Part shown: one piece after another, positions 18,710-27,496 of the stretch | Layout: each line of letters begins with the position of its first letter | How positions within the stretch are numbered: position 1 is the stretch's first letter | Assembly (NCBI GenBank): GCA_036382855.1 | Contig: DASVPO010000033.1 | Coordinates: 186,001-250,000 of the forward strand | Source of the DNA: DASVTR01 sp036382855 | Lineage (GTDB): Bacteria; Acidobacteriota; Blastocatellia; Pyrinomonadales; Pyrinomonadaceae | Length of the DNA: 64,000 nucleotides | Direction: 5' to 3' | Notes under the pieces: model-generated | Databases searched by the model: none | Told to the model about the DNA's origin: nothing | Seen by the model: only the letters and a program-made list of their open reading frames with translations | Translations under genes and position numbers: made by a program

Positions 18710-18743
18710 AGGTCGCTCTGCACTCTCAAGTGCAGAGCGACCT
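18710..18743. terminator. Perfect 15-bp bidirectional terminator
   Basis: AGGTCGCTCTGCACT (18710-18724), loop CTCA, and the exact complement (18729-18743). It sits between two convergent genes: one base after the TPR stop and 28 bases before the end of the DUF5715 gene. GTTTG follows on one side and TTTAATCTTT on the other, so it can serve both. Confidence 0.85.
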
Positions 18744-18771
18744 GTTTGAAACTTTCGCCGCCGGGCTATCT

Positions 18772-19980
18772 TCAGTCCGTCGTCTTATCAGCTCTGGTCC
18801 TGCTGAGGGTCGCGCGAATAAGCGACTCGTCCGGCCTCATTCCATCAACGAAGGCGAAGACATGATAGTGGTCGCGATTCTCGCGCAGGACTTCTATGCG
18901 GCCTTCATCCTTGAGTCGTGCCAGATGGGCCATGACGTGTGCCTGCTCTTCGGCCGTCATAAAACGGTAATAGATGTCGAAGGCTAATCCTGTTGAATGC
19001 GGAGGCGTCTCGATGCGCGTCGCATTCGGGTTAGTCTTGCTCAGAGCGTGTTGATACTCTTCAGGCCGCACGAGCGACGTGATGGGAAGCGGACGGTCAA
19101 ACTTCTGCCTGTATGAAACGGCAACCTCTTCCAGAACCTTGAGCGCTTCGGGACGCAGGTAGCTGAGCATACGCACCTTCATCTCGCGGCGCGAGCGTGC
19201 ATCCTCAATATCGTAGGTGCGCCCGCTGAAGCTTTTGGCGAGGCGTGCGAGCGTCTCATAGTCGCTGAGAAGCTGCTGGCGTCTGTCAGCATCAGCATAG
19301 GAGCGCTCAAACAATTCCCTGCTCTCCCGCTCGGCTTTGAGAGCCTTCTCTTTTTCGTTGATTTGAGCTTGAAGGCGCGAGCGCTTTGAGCGTTCGCGTT
19401 TGTTCAAGGAGTTAATCTCCTGCCTGAGATTGGCGATTTCGTTCTCAAGAGTTGTGCGCGCCTCTGCCGCCTGTGCAGACTTCTGGGCGAGCTCCACTTC
19501 GTTATAAAGAGCGATTCGACGGCCGCCTTCATAGTGCGTGAAGGGTTCTTTGTCAGCGCTGCCGCCAACGCCGAAGAGAATATAGTCGCGGCTCACGGGC
19601 CGGAGCTCGACCATCTCGCCGCTGCTGATGAGGGCGGCAAGCCCTACGAAGTCTTGCGGTGTACTGAACTGATGCTCGCGCCATTCAGCGACCTGCACGG
19701 CGAGAAAACGGCGCGTGTCGCTGTAATGCTTTAGTTGCTGCGGAATGTCAACTTTGGCCTGCTTGCCGGTCGGCTCGCCTCTATCCTCCTTGACCTTTTG
19801 CACAGCTTGCGTCCATGAGTTGACTTCGGCCGCTTCGGCTGTCGAAGACGTAGGCAAATACCCCACATAACTGCCCCGCCTGCGTCCACGCAAACCGGGC
19901 AACAACAGCAAGGCTGCAACCACCAGGGCTATCAACAAGCCCGCGGCCAAGTGCACACGAATGTTTTTTATTTCTTTCAA
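18772..19980 (-). CDS. Membrane-anchored coiled-coil protein with DUF5715 / M15-like peptidase domain
   Basis: 402 residues from a TTG with AGGGA eight bases upstream. Residues 9-28 are a transmembrane anchor, so the rest is periplasmic. About 165-245 is strongly charged and helical (EARTTLENEIANLRQEINSL), a coiled coil. The C-terminal 130 residues match DUF5715: PITSLVRPEEYQHAL, HSTGLAFDIYY and NRDHYHVF. The HxxxxxxD plus HxH arrangement is the zinc site of M15/VanY D,D-peptidases, so cell-wall cleavage or binding is plausible though unproven. A coiled coil next to a wall peptidase domain recalls EnvC-type regulators. It is convergent with the TPR gene and ends at a shared terminator. Confidence 0.75.
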   Translation of the reverse strand: MKEIKNIRVHLAAGLLIALVVAALLLLPGLRGRRRGSYVGYLPTSSTAEAAEVNSWTQAVQKVKEDRGEPTGKQAKVDIPQQLKHYSDTRRFLAVQVAEWREHQFSTPQDFVGLAALISSGEMVELRPVSRDYILFGVGGSADKEPFTHYEGGRRIALYNEVELAQKSAQAAEARTTLENEIANLRQEINSLNKRERSKRSRLQAQINEKEKALKAERESRELFERSYADADRRQQLLSDYETLARLAKSFSGRTYDIEDARSRREMKVRMLSYLRPEALKVLEEVAVSYRQKFDRPLPITSLVRPEEYQHALSKTNPNATRIETPPHSTGLAFDIYYRFMTAEEQAHVMAHLARLKDEGRIEVLRENRDHYHVFAFVDGMRPDESLIRATLSRTRADKTTD

Positions 19981-20159
19981 CGTTTATTTCCCTGTAGAAA
20001 AGAAAAGAGCTTGAACGGGGCGGCCACCGAAAGGGTTCGGCCTCGTCAAGCATGTGAGCTTATATGATGACGATTGGGGGCAAAAAGTACGCTGGACGGA
20101 GAGGAAAAAGTTGGTTAAAAATGGTGGCGACTGAGCGGTAGTTTGCGCCCTGCAAAACG

Positions 20160-21545
20160 TTAGAGTTTTTGTTTTACGGCTGCTAGGCGAGCCTCGTCTT
20201 CCTCCTGTTTTCGGGCTAATCCGTCGTGCCCGTCGTAGTGCAAAAACGCGGGCAAAACGAGCGCCAGAAGTCCTGTGCCGACGACGCAGAGAATCCCGCC
20301 TGAGACAATTGAAGTGCGTATGCTAAAGAGGCTGGCGACGAGGCCCGATTCAGCGTTGCCAAGGAGCGGCCCTGTCGTGTAGCTCACCATCTCTATGCCT
20401 GCGAGGCGGCCGCGCAGGTGGTCAGGAATAGTCTGGTTCCAGATTGTCATACGGAAGAGGCCGCTCACCATGTCGGCCGCGCCCGCGGACGCCAGACAGA
20501 GAAGCGCCAGCCATAGTTGTCCGGCAAACCCGAACCCGATAATCGCCACTCCCCACAACCCGGCCGCAATCACGACCGCCAGCCCATGACGGCGCACTCG
20601 TGCAGTCCAGCCTGAGGTAAGAGTTGCGAGCAGAGCGCCCGCCGCCGGTGCGGAGTAGAGCAACCCGACCGACGCGCCTCCGAAATTCTCTGCGACGGCC
20701 GGGAACAACGCCATCGGCATTCCGAAGAACATGGCGTTGATGTCCACCAGATACGTTCCCATCAACTCCGGCCGACTGCGCGCATAACGTATCCCTTCGA
20801 CGATTGAACGCACGCTCGGTCGTTCCGCATCCGGCGGCGGCGCGACTGCGCGCATCATCCAGAGCGCCGTCAGCGAGACGACGAACGTCGTGAGGTCAAG
20901 GGAATAGGAGAGCGCAGGGCCGATTGTCGCGGCCAGCAATCCTCCGAGCGCAGGGCCAAGAACGTAGCCGATATTTCTGCCGAGCGAGTTGAGCGCCGAA
21001 GCAGCGGGCAGGAGTTCGGGCGGCACAAGGCGCGGAGCGAGCGCTTCGAGCGAAGGGCGCTGCAAACCGTTGAGCGCTGCAAACGAGGCTGCGCAGACAA
21101 ACAACAGCCAGACCTTCGGTTGCGGCAGAAGCGAGTTGATGATAAGGACGAGGCTTCCGACCGCCAGCAGCAGTTCTGTCAGTCGCACCATCCGGCGGCG
21201 GTCAACGTAGTCTGCGAGCGCGCCGCCAACGAAAGCCATAAACAGTATGGGCACGAATTCTGCGACGCCCAGCAGCCCGACGGCCAGCGATGATTTCGTC
21301 AGCTGGTACATCTGCCATGGCAGCACAACGAAGCTCATCATCGAGCCGAAGAATGAAGCCGACTGGCCTATGAACAGCAGCCGGAAGTCTCTTGAAACCT
21401 TAAGCGGCGAGAGGTCTATGGTGAAGTTGCTGATGATGCGGCCGCGCGGGTTTCGTCTGGGTTGTTGCGGCGTGGGCGCTGCCGCCTCGTGCGGCACGGG
21501 GTCTGGCGTCAGATGCGTCGGCGTGTACGGTTGCTGATTACTCAA
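20160..21545 (-). CDS. Major facilitator superfamily exporter (EntS-like)
   Basis: 461 residues; the frame opens at a TTG at 21543-21545 with no clear ribosome site, and a GTG 48 bases later is the alternative, so the start is uncertain. The first 45 residues are Pro-rich and cytoplasmic. Twelve hydrophobic segments follow, with the loop motif GGALADYVDRRRMVRLTE between segments 2 and 3, typical of MFS family 3 (enterobactin exporter EntS and macrolide exporters). Substrate is probably a small amphiphilic compound, but nothing nearby identifies it. It stands alone, divergent from an amidohydrolase. Confidence 0.88.
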   Translation of the reverse strand: MSNQQPYTPTHLTPDPVPHEAAAPTPQQPRRNPRGRIISNFTIDLSPLKVSRDFRLLFIGQSASFFGSMMSFVVLPWQMYQLTKSSLAVGLLGVAEFVPILFMAFVGGALADYVDRRRMVRLTELLLAVGSLVLIINSLLPQPKVWLLFVCAASFAALNGLQRPSLEALAPRLVPPELLPAASALNSLGRNIGYVLGPALGGLLAATIGPALSYSLDLTTFVVSLTALWMMRAVAPPPDAERPSVRSIVEGIRYARSRPELMGTYLVDINAMFFGMPMALFPAVAENFGGASVGLLYSAPAAGALLATLTSGWTARVRRHGLAVVIAAGLWGVAIIGFGFAGQLWLALLCLASAGAADMVSGLFRMTIWNQTIPDHLRGRLAGIEMVSYTTGPLLGNAESGLVASLFSIRTSIVSGGILCVVGTGLLALVLPAFLHYDGHDGLARKQEEDEARLAAVKQKL

Positions 21546-21935
21546 GGCGGCGCTTCGTGCAATTCATAAAGACGGGAAGCGCAGCTCTCAACTCACCGTC
21601 CATTGCAGATGGAATCATATAGCCTGTGAAGCTTTCAGATGCTTTGCCCGTATTCTGTAGACGCTCGAATCCGCCTGTCAACCTGAAACGGCAATCCCAA
21701 AATTTTCGGAACATAACTAAACAGAGCCACGTTTGACTTGACTGAAAAGTCTTCCCGGTCACAGGTCAGCAACTCAATGAAAACTTTTGCACGGCGCGCT
21801 AGATACTCATAGCTCAAGACTGAACGCAACAATCTTCTCCGGCGGCGCTGAAAAGTTCTAACAGGCAGAGTTAAGACGGCGAAGCAAGTTATCGTCGGAA
21901 CGGAATCAACGGGGCTTTCCATTCGAGATTGAAAG
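21546..21935. other. Divergent spacer between MFS exporter and amidohydrolase
   Basis: 390 bases. Two overlapping minus-strand frames (to about 21762 and 21922) have no ribosome site and unlikely composition, so I read it as non-coding. No repeat or clear promoter was recognised. Confidence 0.4.
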
Positions 21936-23363
21936 ATGAAAAAGACAGTTCTCTTCTCGCTTCTTCTCGCGGTGCTTGCATTGACTGTGCGAGCCGCCGG
22001 GCCTGATTCGAGTACGACCGTGTTCGTCGGCGTGAATGTTATTCCGATGGACAGAGAGCGTGTGCTCCTGAATCAAACGGTCGTTGTCCGCGATGGTGTG
22101 ATTGCCGAAATCGGTGATGCGAAGAAGGTAAAAATCCCGGAGGGCGCGCAGAGGATTGAGGGAACAGGAAAGTTTTTGATTCCCGGCCTTGCAGACATGC
22201 ACGTTCATCTCTTCTCGGACGACGAGTTTCCAGACACGCTCGCCGGAGACGAGTTCAAAATCATGCTGGCTAACGGTGTGACGACCATCCGTTTGATGAC
22301 GGGAACGCCGGAGCAGCTTGTGTGGCGCGAAAAAGCGGCGCGCGGCGAAATCCTTGCGCCGACGATTTACGCGGCCAGCCCGCAGTTCACCGGGAAGAAG
22401 TCAACGAACGCTTACGTCGTCACTAACGGAGAGGACGCGCGCGAGGCCGTGCGCAAAGCGAAGCGCGACGGCTACGATTATTTGAAGATAACGACGAACC
22501 TCAAGCCGGAAGTCTACGAGGCGATTTTTGACGAAGCCGCGAAGCAGAAGATTCCCGTCATCGGTCATGCAGACAGTCGTTCCGTAGGACTCGACCGCGC
22601 GCTAAAAGCCAGACAGCAGATCGAACATCTTGATTCCTATCTCGAAGCGCTGTTGCCGGAAAACTCGCCCATCAAAGGTTCAGTCTCCGACATCTATTTG
22701 TATCAACCGAAAAACTGGGAAAGCCTAGACGTTCTGGACGAAACGAAAATCCCCTCAATCGCTCAGGCGACCGTGCGTGCGAATCCATACTCCACGCCAA
22801 CGCTGCATCTGTTCAAGTCAACATTCGGCATCGGACGAAGCGAGGAATCAATCAAAGCGCAGCCAGACATCCGTTTCTATCCGCAGAAGATTATTGACTT
22901 ATGGCTCGGCGTTAATAAGAGATACCAGGCGCAGATGGCCTCTCCTGAAAGACGCGCCAAGTACGTTGCTATCAGAAACAAGATAGTGAAAGCCATCCAC
23001 GACGCGGGCGGCAAAATCCTCGCAGGCTCGGACACGCCGGAATGGCTGCTGCTCTATGGCTACACCTTGCACCGCGAACTGCGTGCATTAAACGAAGCGG
23101 GTCTGTCAAACTACGCCACGCTCGCAGCAGCCACACGCAACCCGGCAGAGTTTTTCGGGACGATTAAAAAGACAGGCACAATTGAAAAAGGTAAGCGGGC
23201 CGACCTCTTGCTGCTCGAAGCCAACCCGCTCGAAGACATTGCGCACACGGAGCGCCGCGCAGGCGTGATGCTCCGTGGCCGCTGGTTCACCCAGAGCGAA
23301 CTCAACAAATGGCTCGACGAAATCGCGCCGCGCTTTCAACACGCGCTCGACGATAAACATTAA
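21936..23363 (+). CDS. Exported metal-dependent amidohydrolase (imidazolonepropionase-like)
   Basis: 475 residues, ATG at 21936 behind a GA-rich site. Signal peptide 1-20. The composite beta-sandwich at both ends (VVVRDGVIAEIGD and KGKRADLLLLEANPLEDI) brackets the TIM barrel. Metal ligands: HVH in GLADMHVHLF, a Lys in YLKITTN (likely carboxylated), His in VIGHADS, His in IEHLDSY and the catalytic Asp in ILAGSDTPEW. This is the usual set of the imidazolonepropionase/prolidase-like exported amidohydrolases that are numerous in Acidobacteriota. Natural substrate unknown; peptides or lactams are typical. Single gene with its own terminator. Confidence 0.88.
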   Translation: MKKTVLFSLLLAVLALTVRAAGPDSSTTVFVGVNVIPMDRERVLLNQTVVVRDGVIAEIGDAKKVKIPEGAQRIEGTGKFLIPGLADMHVHLFSDDEFPDTLAGDEFKIMLANGVTTIRLMTGTPEQLVWREKAARGEILAPTIYAASPQFTGKKSTNAYVVTNGEDAREAVRKAKRDGYDYLKITTNLKPEVYEAIFDEAAKQKIPVIGHADSRSVGLDRALKARQQIEHLDSYLEALLPENSPIKGSVSDIYLYQPKNWESLDVLDETKIPSIAQATVRANPYSTPTLHLFKSTFGIGRSEESIKAQPDIRFYPQKIIDLWLGVNKRYQAQMASPERRAKYVAIRNKIVKAIHDAGGKILAGSDTPEWLLLYGYTLHRELRALNEAGLSNYATLAAATRNPAEFFGTIKKTGTIEKGKRADLLLLEANPLEDIAHTERRAGVMLRGRWFTQSELNKWLDEIAPRFQHALDDKH

Positions 23364-23392
23364 AACTTAAAACGCCAGCGCGCATATAAAGA

Positions 23393-23444
23393 GGGCGCAG
23401 GATTTTACTTGCGACATGCCTCTCTGCAAGAAAATCCTGCGCCC
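23393..23444. terminator. Strong bidirectional hairpin between convergent genes
   Basis: GGGCGCAGGATTTT at 23393-23406 pairs exactly with 23431-23444, and the stem continues with CTTGC/GCAAG after a bulged A, leaving a 13-base loop. It lies 30 bases after the amidohydrolase stop and 63 before the end of the convergent dehydrogenase gene. Confidence 0.75.
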
Positions 23445-23506
23445 GAGTCGAGGCTCTAGCCCCGACTAAAGTGCTTTCAGCCCAGTGCTGTAATCCGTCT
23501 CCCTCG

Positions 23507-24688
23507 TTAATGTCCAGGCTTCATCACAATCTTGATGCAGTCGTCTTCCTTGTTAGTGAAGATGTCGAAGCCGTGCGGCGCATCTTCAAGAGACATACGG
23601 TGTGTGATGACGAAGCTGGGGTCAATCTCGCCGCGCTCGATTCGCTCAAGCAGTTTGCCCCAGTAGCGCTGCACGTGACACTGGCCTGTCCTCATAGTCA
23701 ATGAGCGGTTCATAAAAGAGCCCATCGGAAACTTGTCTATGAAGCCGCCGTAGACGCCTATGACGGAGACCGTGCCGCCGTTGCGGCAAGCCATGACGGC
23801 CTCGCGCAGGGCGATGGGCCTGTCCGTCTCCATCATCATCGCCTGCTTCACGCGGTCGTAGGCATAGACGAGGCCGTGTCCGCCGTGGGCCTCAAGGCCG
23901 ACGGCATCAATGCAGGCGTCAGGGCCGCGGCCGCCCGTCATCTCCATCAAAGCGTCGTAGGTGTTCACTTCCTCGTAGTTGATAGTCTCGTAAGCCTTAG
24001 CACCGTCGCGCGCAAGGGCAAGTCTTTCAGGAAAACGGTCAATGCCGATGACGCGCTCTGCTCCCAACAAATAAGCGCTCGCTATACTGAACTGTCCTAC
24101 TGGACCACAACCCCAGACGGCAACGGTATCGCCCGGCTTGATGTCGCACATCTCCGCGCCCATGTAGCCGGTCGGGAAGATGTCGGAGAGAAATAGCGCC
24201 TGCTCATCCGACAAGCCCTGAGGGACTTTGAGTGTCCCGACATCGGCGAAGGGCACGCGCGCGTATTCGGCCTGCCCGCCAGCGAAGCCGCCGGTCAGAT
24301 GCGAATAACCGTAGATGCCGCATGGGCTGTGGCCGAACAATTTTTCTGCCATCCATGCATTCGGGTTTGAGTTTTCACAAAGCGTATACATCTCCTGCTG
24401 GCAGAAGAAGCAGTTGCCGCAGGAAATCGGGAAGGAGACGACCACGCGGTCGCCTACCTTCCGATTCTTCACGTCCGGCCCAACTTCAACTATCTCGCCC
24501 ATGAATTCATGGCCGAGGATGTCGCCCTTCTCCATCGTCGGCATGAAGCCGTTGTAGAGGTGCAGGTCTGAGCCGCAGATGGCCGTCGAAGAGATTTTGA
24601 CGATGGCGTCGCGCCGGTTCAGAATCTTCGGGTCGGGCACAGTCTCAACTCTTACGTCCTTTTTACCGTACCAACAATTTGCTCTCAT
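23507..24688 (-). CDS. Zinc-dependent alcohol/formaldehyde dehydrogenase (MDR family)
   Basis: 393 residues, ATG with GGGAACG upstream. Catalytic zinc residues C38 in STAICGSDLHLY and the HE pair in DILGHEFMGE; structural zinc cysteines in SCGNCFFCQQEMYTLC; Rossmann motif GCGPVG in VAVWGCGPVGQFS. The long middle segment (YGYSHLTGGFAGGQAEYARVP) and the length point to the glutathione-independent formaldehyde dehydrogenase branch, which oxidises aldehydes or alcohols with NAD. The SRPBCC gene lies 60 bases upstream on the same strand and is probably cotranscribed; this pairing is one I have seen repeatedly in bacteria but its meaning is unclear to me. Confidence 0.9.
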   Translation of the reverse strand: MRANCWYGKKDVRVETVPDPKILNRRDAIVKISSTAICGSDLHLYNGFMPTMEKGDILGHEFMGEIVEVGPDVKNRKVGDRVVVSFPISCGNCFFCQQEMYTLCENSNPNAWMAEKLFGHSPCGIYGYSHLTGGFAGGQAEYARVPFADVGTLKVPQGLSDEQALFLSDIFPTGYMGAEMCDIKPGDTVAVWGCGPVGQFSIASAYLLGAERVIGIDRFPERLALARDGAKAYETINYEEVNTYDALMEMTGGRGPDACIDAVGLEAHGGHGLVYAYDRVKQAMMMETDRPIALREAVMACRNGGTVSVIGVYGGFIDKFPMGSFMNRSLTMRTGQCHVQRYWGKLLERIERGEIDPSFVITHRMSLEDAPHGFDIFTNKEDDCIKIVMKPGH

Positions 24689-24747
24689 TACGTTCCCTTT
24701 CCTGAATCAATCAGTAAACTTATCAACGGACGAACCAGCGCCGCCGC

Positions 24748-25842
24748 TCACGCGCTGGCGGCATCCTGCGATTGCTTGAGTTCGTCGCCCGAAACGGGTT
24801 GCGCGGGGCGTTGTGTTAGCAGCCCGTTGTCCCAGACCGTTCCGTCCGAGATGATGATTTCGCCCGTCTCCATCACCTGCTTCAGGCAGCGCAGCGCATC
24901 CTGCGTTTGCTGTCCCGGCTCTTCACCGAAAAGCTTAGCAACGGCTGCGCCGATGACGCCGCCGGGCGGGTTGTAATCTATCTCGACTTTGACGATTGTG
25001 CCGCGATTGCCCGGCGCACGTTCAAAGCGCACGCTTCCCGAATTATCAACGTCTGCTCCTTCGAGCGAGCGCCACGCGATGAGTTCGTTCGGGCGGTCTT
25101 CTGTGATTTCAGCATCCCACTCGACGCTTGAACCCGCAGGCGCTTTCGCCACCCAATGCGAGCGTCCATCGCCCGTCACACGCACGGATTCGAGGTGCTT
25201 CATAAAGCGGGGCAGATTCTCGAAGTCGCGCCAGAAGCGATAGAGTTCTTCGGGCGTGCGATTGATTATCAAACTCTTTTTCACTTTGCTTGCTCCGCCC
25301 TCCGTCGTGCTCTGATTGCCACTACTGAGTTGCTGAGCACAGATAACATCGAGCGCCGTGACGGCGAGCACGTTTGCTGTGGCAAACGCGACCCTGCCCT
25401 TGCTTGAATCCGGCGAAGCGAAGGCCGCGCCCAGAGCAGCCAGATCCAGAGCGTCGCCAGCGACTCTGGACCAGACAGCCGCCGTCGGCCTTTTGCCCTG
25501 CGCGAAGATGGCGATGCCGTGGGCAATCTCGCGCAATCCCATGACTCGTATCAAACCTGTGTTGCCGCGCACACCTGCGATTTTCGCGACGCCGCGAGGC
25601 GTTAACAGTTCAGCGAGACCGAGGCCGATGCTGAACCAGCCGAGTCCGCGTGCGAGTTGTTCTGCGTTGATGTTCATTATGCCGCCCTGCTGCTGTTCAT
25701 TTGTGCGAGCAGGTGATAGAGATTGCCGCTTTTGCCGGCGGGTCTGTGGTGTTCTTTGTGTTGACGCAGAAGGAGCGGACTGCTCTTGTCCGTCTTCCTG
25801 CCGCTCTTTGTCCTGAGCCTGTCTTTTCGTAGCTGTTGCCAT
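24748..25842 (-). CDS. Membrane protein with C-terminal SRPBCC (polyketide cyclase/dehydrase-like) domain
   Basis: 364 residues. The first 55 are very polar and Gln-rich. About 55-165 holds hydrophobic segments (LGWFSIGLGLAELLTPRG, VAFATANVLAVTALDVI), so it probably sits in the membrane. From about 185 an SRPBCC/START-like fold follows: VKKSLIINRTPEELYRFWRD, LPRFMKHLESV, then ELIAWRSLEGADVDNSGSVRF. Such domains bind lipids or other hydrophobic ligands. The gene leads the pair with the formaldehyde-dehydrogenase-like gene (60-base gap). GGGGAGA about 11 bases before the ATG is the ribosome site. Another Met at the start of the hydrophobic part could be an alternative start. Confidence 0.8.
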   Translation of the reverse strand: MATATKRQAQDKERQEDGQEQSAPSASTQRTPQTRRQKRQSLSPARTNEQQQGGIMNINAEQLARGLGWFSIGLGLAELLTPRGVAKIAGVRGNTGLIRVMGLREIAHGIAIFAQGKRPTAAVWSRVAGDALDLAALGAAFASPDSSKGRVAFATANVLAVTALDVICAQQLSSGNQSTTEGGASKVKKSLIINRTPEELYRFWRDFENLPRFMKHLESVRVTGDGRSHWVAKAPAGSSVEWDAEITEDRPNELIAWRSLEGADVDNSGSVRFERAPGNRGTIVKVEIDYNPPGGVIGAAVAKLFGEEPGQQTQDALRCLKQVMETGEIIISDGTVWDNGLLTQRPAQPVSGDELKQSQDAASA

Positions 25843-26162
25843 TGTTCTTTATTCTCCCCTTGAACCTTATTGTTCTCTACAGTCTTCAATCATGCTCTCA
25901 CCAACAAGAGAGTTGGCGGATGATTCCGTGATTAACGTTAGCCCGTTTGGCGCTTCAATCCGTTGACATTCGCTGGGGGATGTAACTGATGCGCGCCCGG
26001 CCGCGCTGCGATGAAAGGAGGCTTCGCCTGCGGGTGCGTCCGATTGGGGGTAATTGTCTGATTTATTATTTGAGGGAAGATACAGGAGAGATGACACAAA
26101 AGTATGTACGAAAAGGTACATTTCGCAGCCTGACGGCTTAAGTATTAGAGCTTCCGCTCGCG
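25843..26162. other. Spacer between two dehydrogenase units
   Basis: 320 bases. A minus-strand frame of 99 codons has no ribosome site and low-quality composition. An inverted repeat ATGTAC/GTACAT (26104-26109 and 26116-26121) with a 6-base centre could be an operator for the SRPBCC/dehydrogenase pair. Nothing else seen. Confidence 0.35.
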
Positions 26163-27260
26163 TCAAGCCTGAGGTGCAATGAGTGCTTTAACGACTGTGC
26201 CCGCTGAGACGGCGGCCAATGCTTCGTTGGCCTCGTTGAGATGGTAGCGGTCGAGCTTCAGGAGCGACCACGCTTGAGAGCGCAAGGGGTCGGCCATAAT
26301 CTGCACGCCCCTGTAAAAATGTGAAAAGTCGGAACCCCAGCAACCGCGCACGTCCAGATGTTTCCTGTTCAAATCAAGATGCGGGTTGAAGGAGACTTCG
26401 CCGTGGTCTGTGTATTGCCCGACGACGAGGACGCGGCCCGCATCGCGCGTGTAGCGCATCGCCTCTACGACCGCCGGGGGCGCACCCGTAGCTTCAATCG
26501 TCACATCAGCGCCGCGCCCTTCCGTGTGTTCCAGCACCCATTGAGCGCGCGTCTGCTCGTCGGCCGTCTCTATGTTGAGCGTCGCGGCTGCTCCCATCTT
26601 CCGTGCGGCTTCAAGGCGATGCTCCGGCGCGCCCGTGCATAAGACGCGCAGCGCCCCGCGCATCAATGCAAAGATAACAACTGAAAGCCCGACAGGCCCG
26701 CTGCCAAGCACCAGCACCGTATCACCGAGCGCCACTTCAGCCCGCTCCACGGCATGCAGCGCCGTCGGCAACGCGCAACCTCCGGCCATAAATTTTTCAA
26801 AATCAATTTCACCCAAGCGTATGCAGCGTGTGTCCGGCTTGAGGTAGAGCTTTTGGGCCCAGCCGCCCGTGAGTCCGTCTGCCAGCCCGTATGTGATGCC
26901 GTAAACTTTGCGGTGCGGGCAGCGCGTCGTGGTTTTCGCGACAAGGCAATGCCAGCAGGCGTTGCAGGTGCGATGAACGTCCAGAAAGGTAACGCGGTCG
27001 CCCTCCGCAAACGGCCTCCCCGCGACATCCACCAGTTGACCACGAATTTTGCTCAGGCGGCCCACAGAAACATGGCCCGGAATCAACGGGTAGGGCACGC
27101 CCTTGAGCCGCCCCTGTTGCAGATAAACGTCCGTTCCGCAGACTTCGCTTAATTCGACATCCAGCAAGGCCGAGTTTAATTCCAGTTCGGGCACTGAAAG
27201 CTCGCGGACTTCGACCGGCGCGTGCGGCTCAGGTATCAATGCTGCCAGTACTTTCGTCAT
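26163..27260 (-). CDS. Zinc-binding medium-chain alcohol dehydrogenase
   Basis: 365 residues from the ATG at 27258-27260 (the frame extends 16 codons further to a TTG, but without support). Catalytic zinc: C in SEVCGTDVYLQQ and GH in PLIPGHVSVG; structural zinc: four Cys in RTCNACWHCLVAKTTTRC; cofactor motif GSGPVG in LVLGSGPVGLSV. The sequence is far from the dehydrogenase at 23507 although both belong to the same superfamily. The usual Glu next to the catalytic His (GHE) is Val here (GHV), which occurs in some polyol-type members. Substrate unknown. Divergent from the methyltransferase gene, with a repeat-rich promoter region between. Confidence 0.85.
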   Translation of the reverse strand: MTKVLAALIPEPHAPVEVRELSVPELELNSALLDVELSEVCGTDVYLQQGRLKGVPYPLIPGHVSVGRLSKIRGQLVDVAGRPFAEGDRVTFLDVHRTCNACWHCLVAKTTTRCPHRKVYGITYGLADGLTGGWAQKLYLKPDTRCIRLGEIDFEKFMAGGCALPTALHAVERAEVALGDTVLVLGSGPVGLSVVIFALMRGALRVLCTGAPEHRLEAARKMGAAATLNIETADEQTRAQWVLEHTEGRGADVTIEATGAPPAVVEAMRYTRDAGRVLVVGQYTDHGEVSFNPHLDLNRKHLDVRGCWGSDFSHFYRGVQIMADPLRSQAWSLLKLDRYHLNEANEALAAVSAGTVVKALIAPQA

Positions 27261-27370
27261 CAGAGAATTAACGCCTCGAACAAATATGCGACGAGCGCCG
27301 TAAACCAAACCTTAAGGCTCGACAGCTTATGCATGAATAAAGAGCGATGCAAGCGGCGGCTCGCAAAGCA

Positions 27371-27436
27371 TTGACATCCGCCCCGCGCGCTAATATTTTC
27401 CGAACACGCGCGGGCAAAGATATTTTCCATTAGCGC
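27371..27436 (+). promoter_or_regulatory. Promoter with nested repeats before the methyltransferase gene
   Basis: TTGACA (27371-27376), then TATTTT at 27394-27399 after 17 bases, is a reasonable sigma-70 promoter for the plus-strand genes. The -10 is bracketed by CCCGCGCG/CGCGCGGG (27382-27389, 27407-27414), by GCGCTAAT/ATTAGCGC (27387-27394, 27429-27436), and the 9-mer ATATTTTCC occurs at 27393-27401 and 27420-27428. This suggests regulation by a repressor. Confidence 0.45.
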
Positions 27437-27496
27437 ACAGGACAGACGCACAATCGCGGCGCGAGAAAGTCCGACTTTACCGCGCGGCCCTGAGAG

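Noticed and set aside
21546..21922. Two minus-strand frames in the spacer before the amidohydrolase
   Set aside because: They overlap each other in different frames, lack ribosome sites and show no domain.
25867..26166. 99-codon minus-strand frame between the dehydrogenase units
   Set aside because: No ribosome site, irregular composition and overlap with the end of the neighbouring gene.
23507..27260. The two alcohol dehydrogenases considered as a recent duplication
   Set aside because: Their sequences differ throughout, including the residue after the catalytic His and the zinc loop, so they are distant relatives only.
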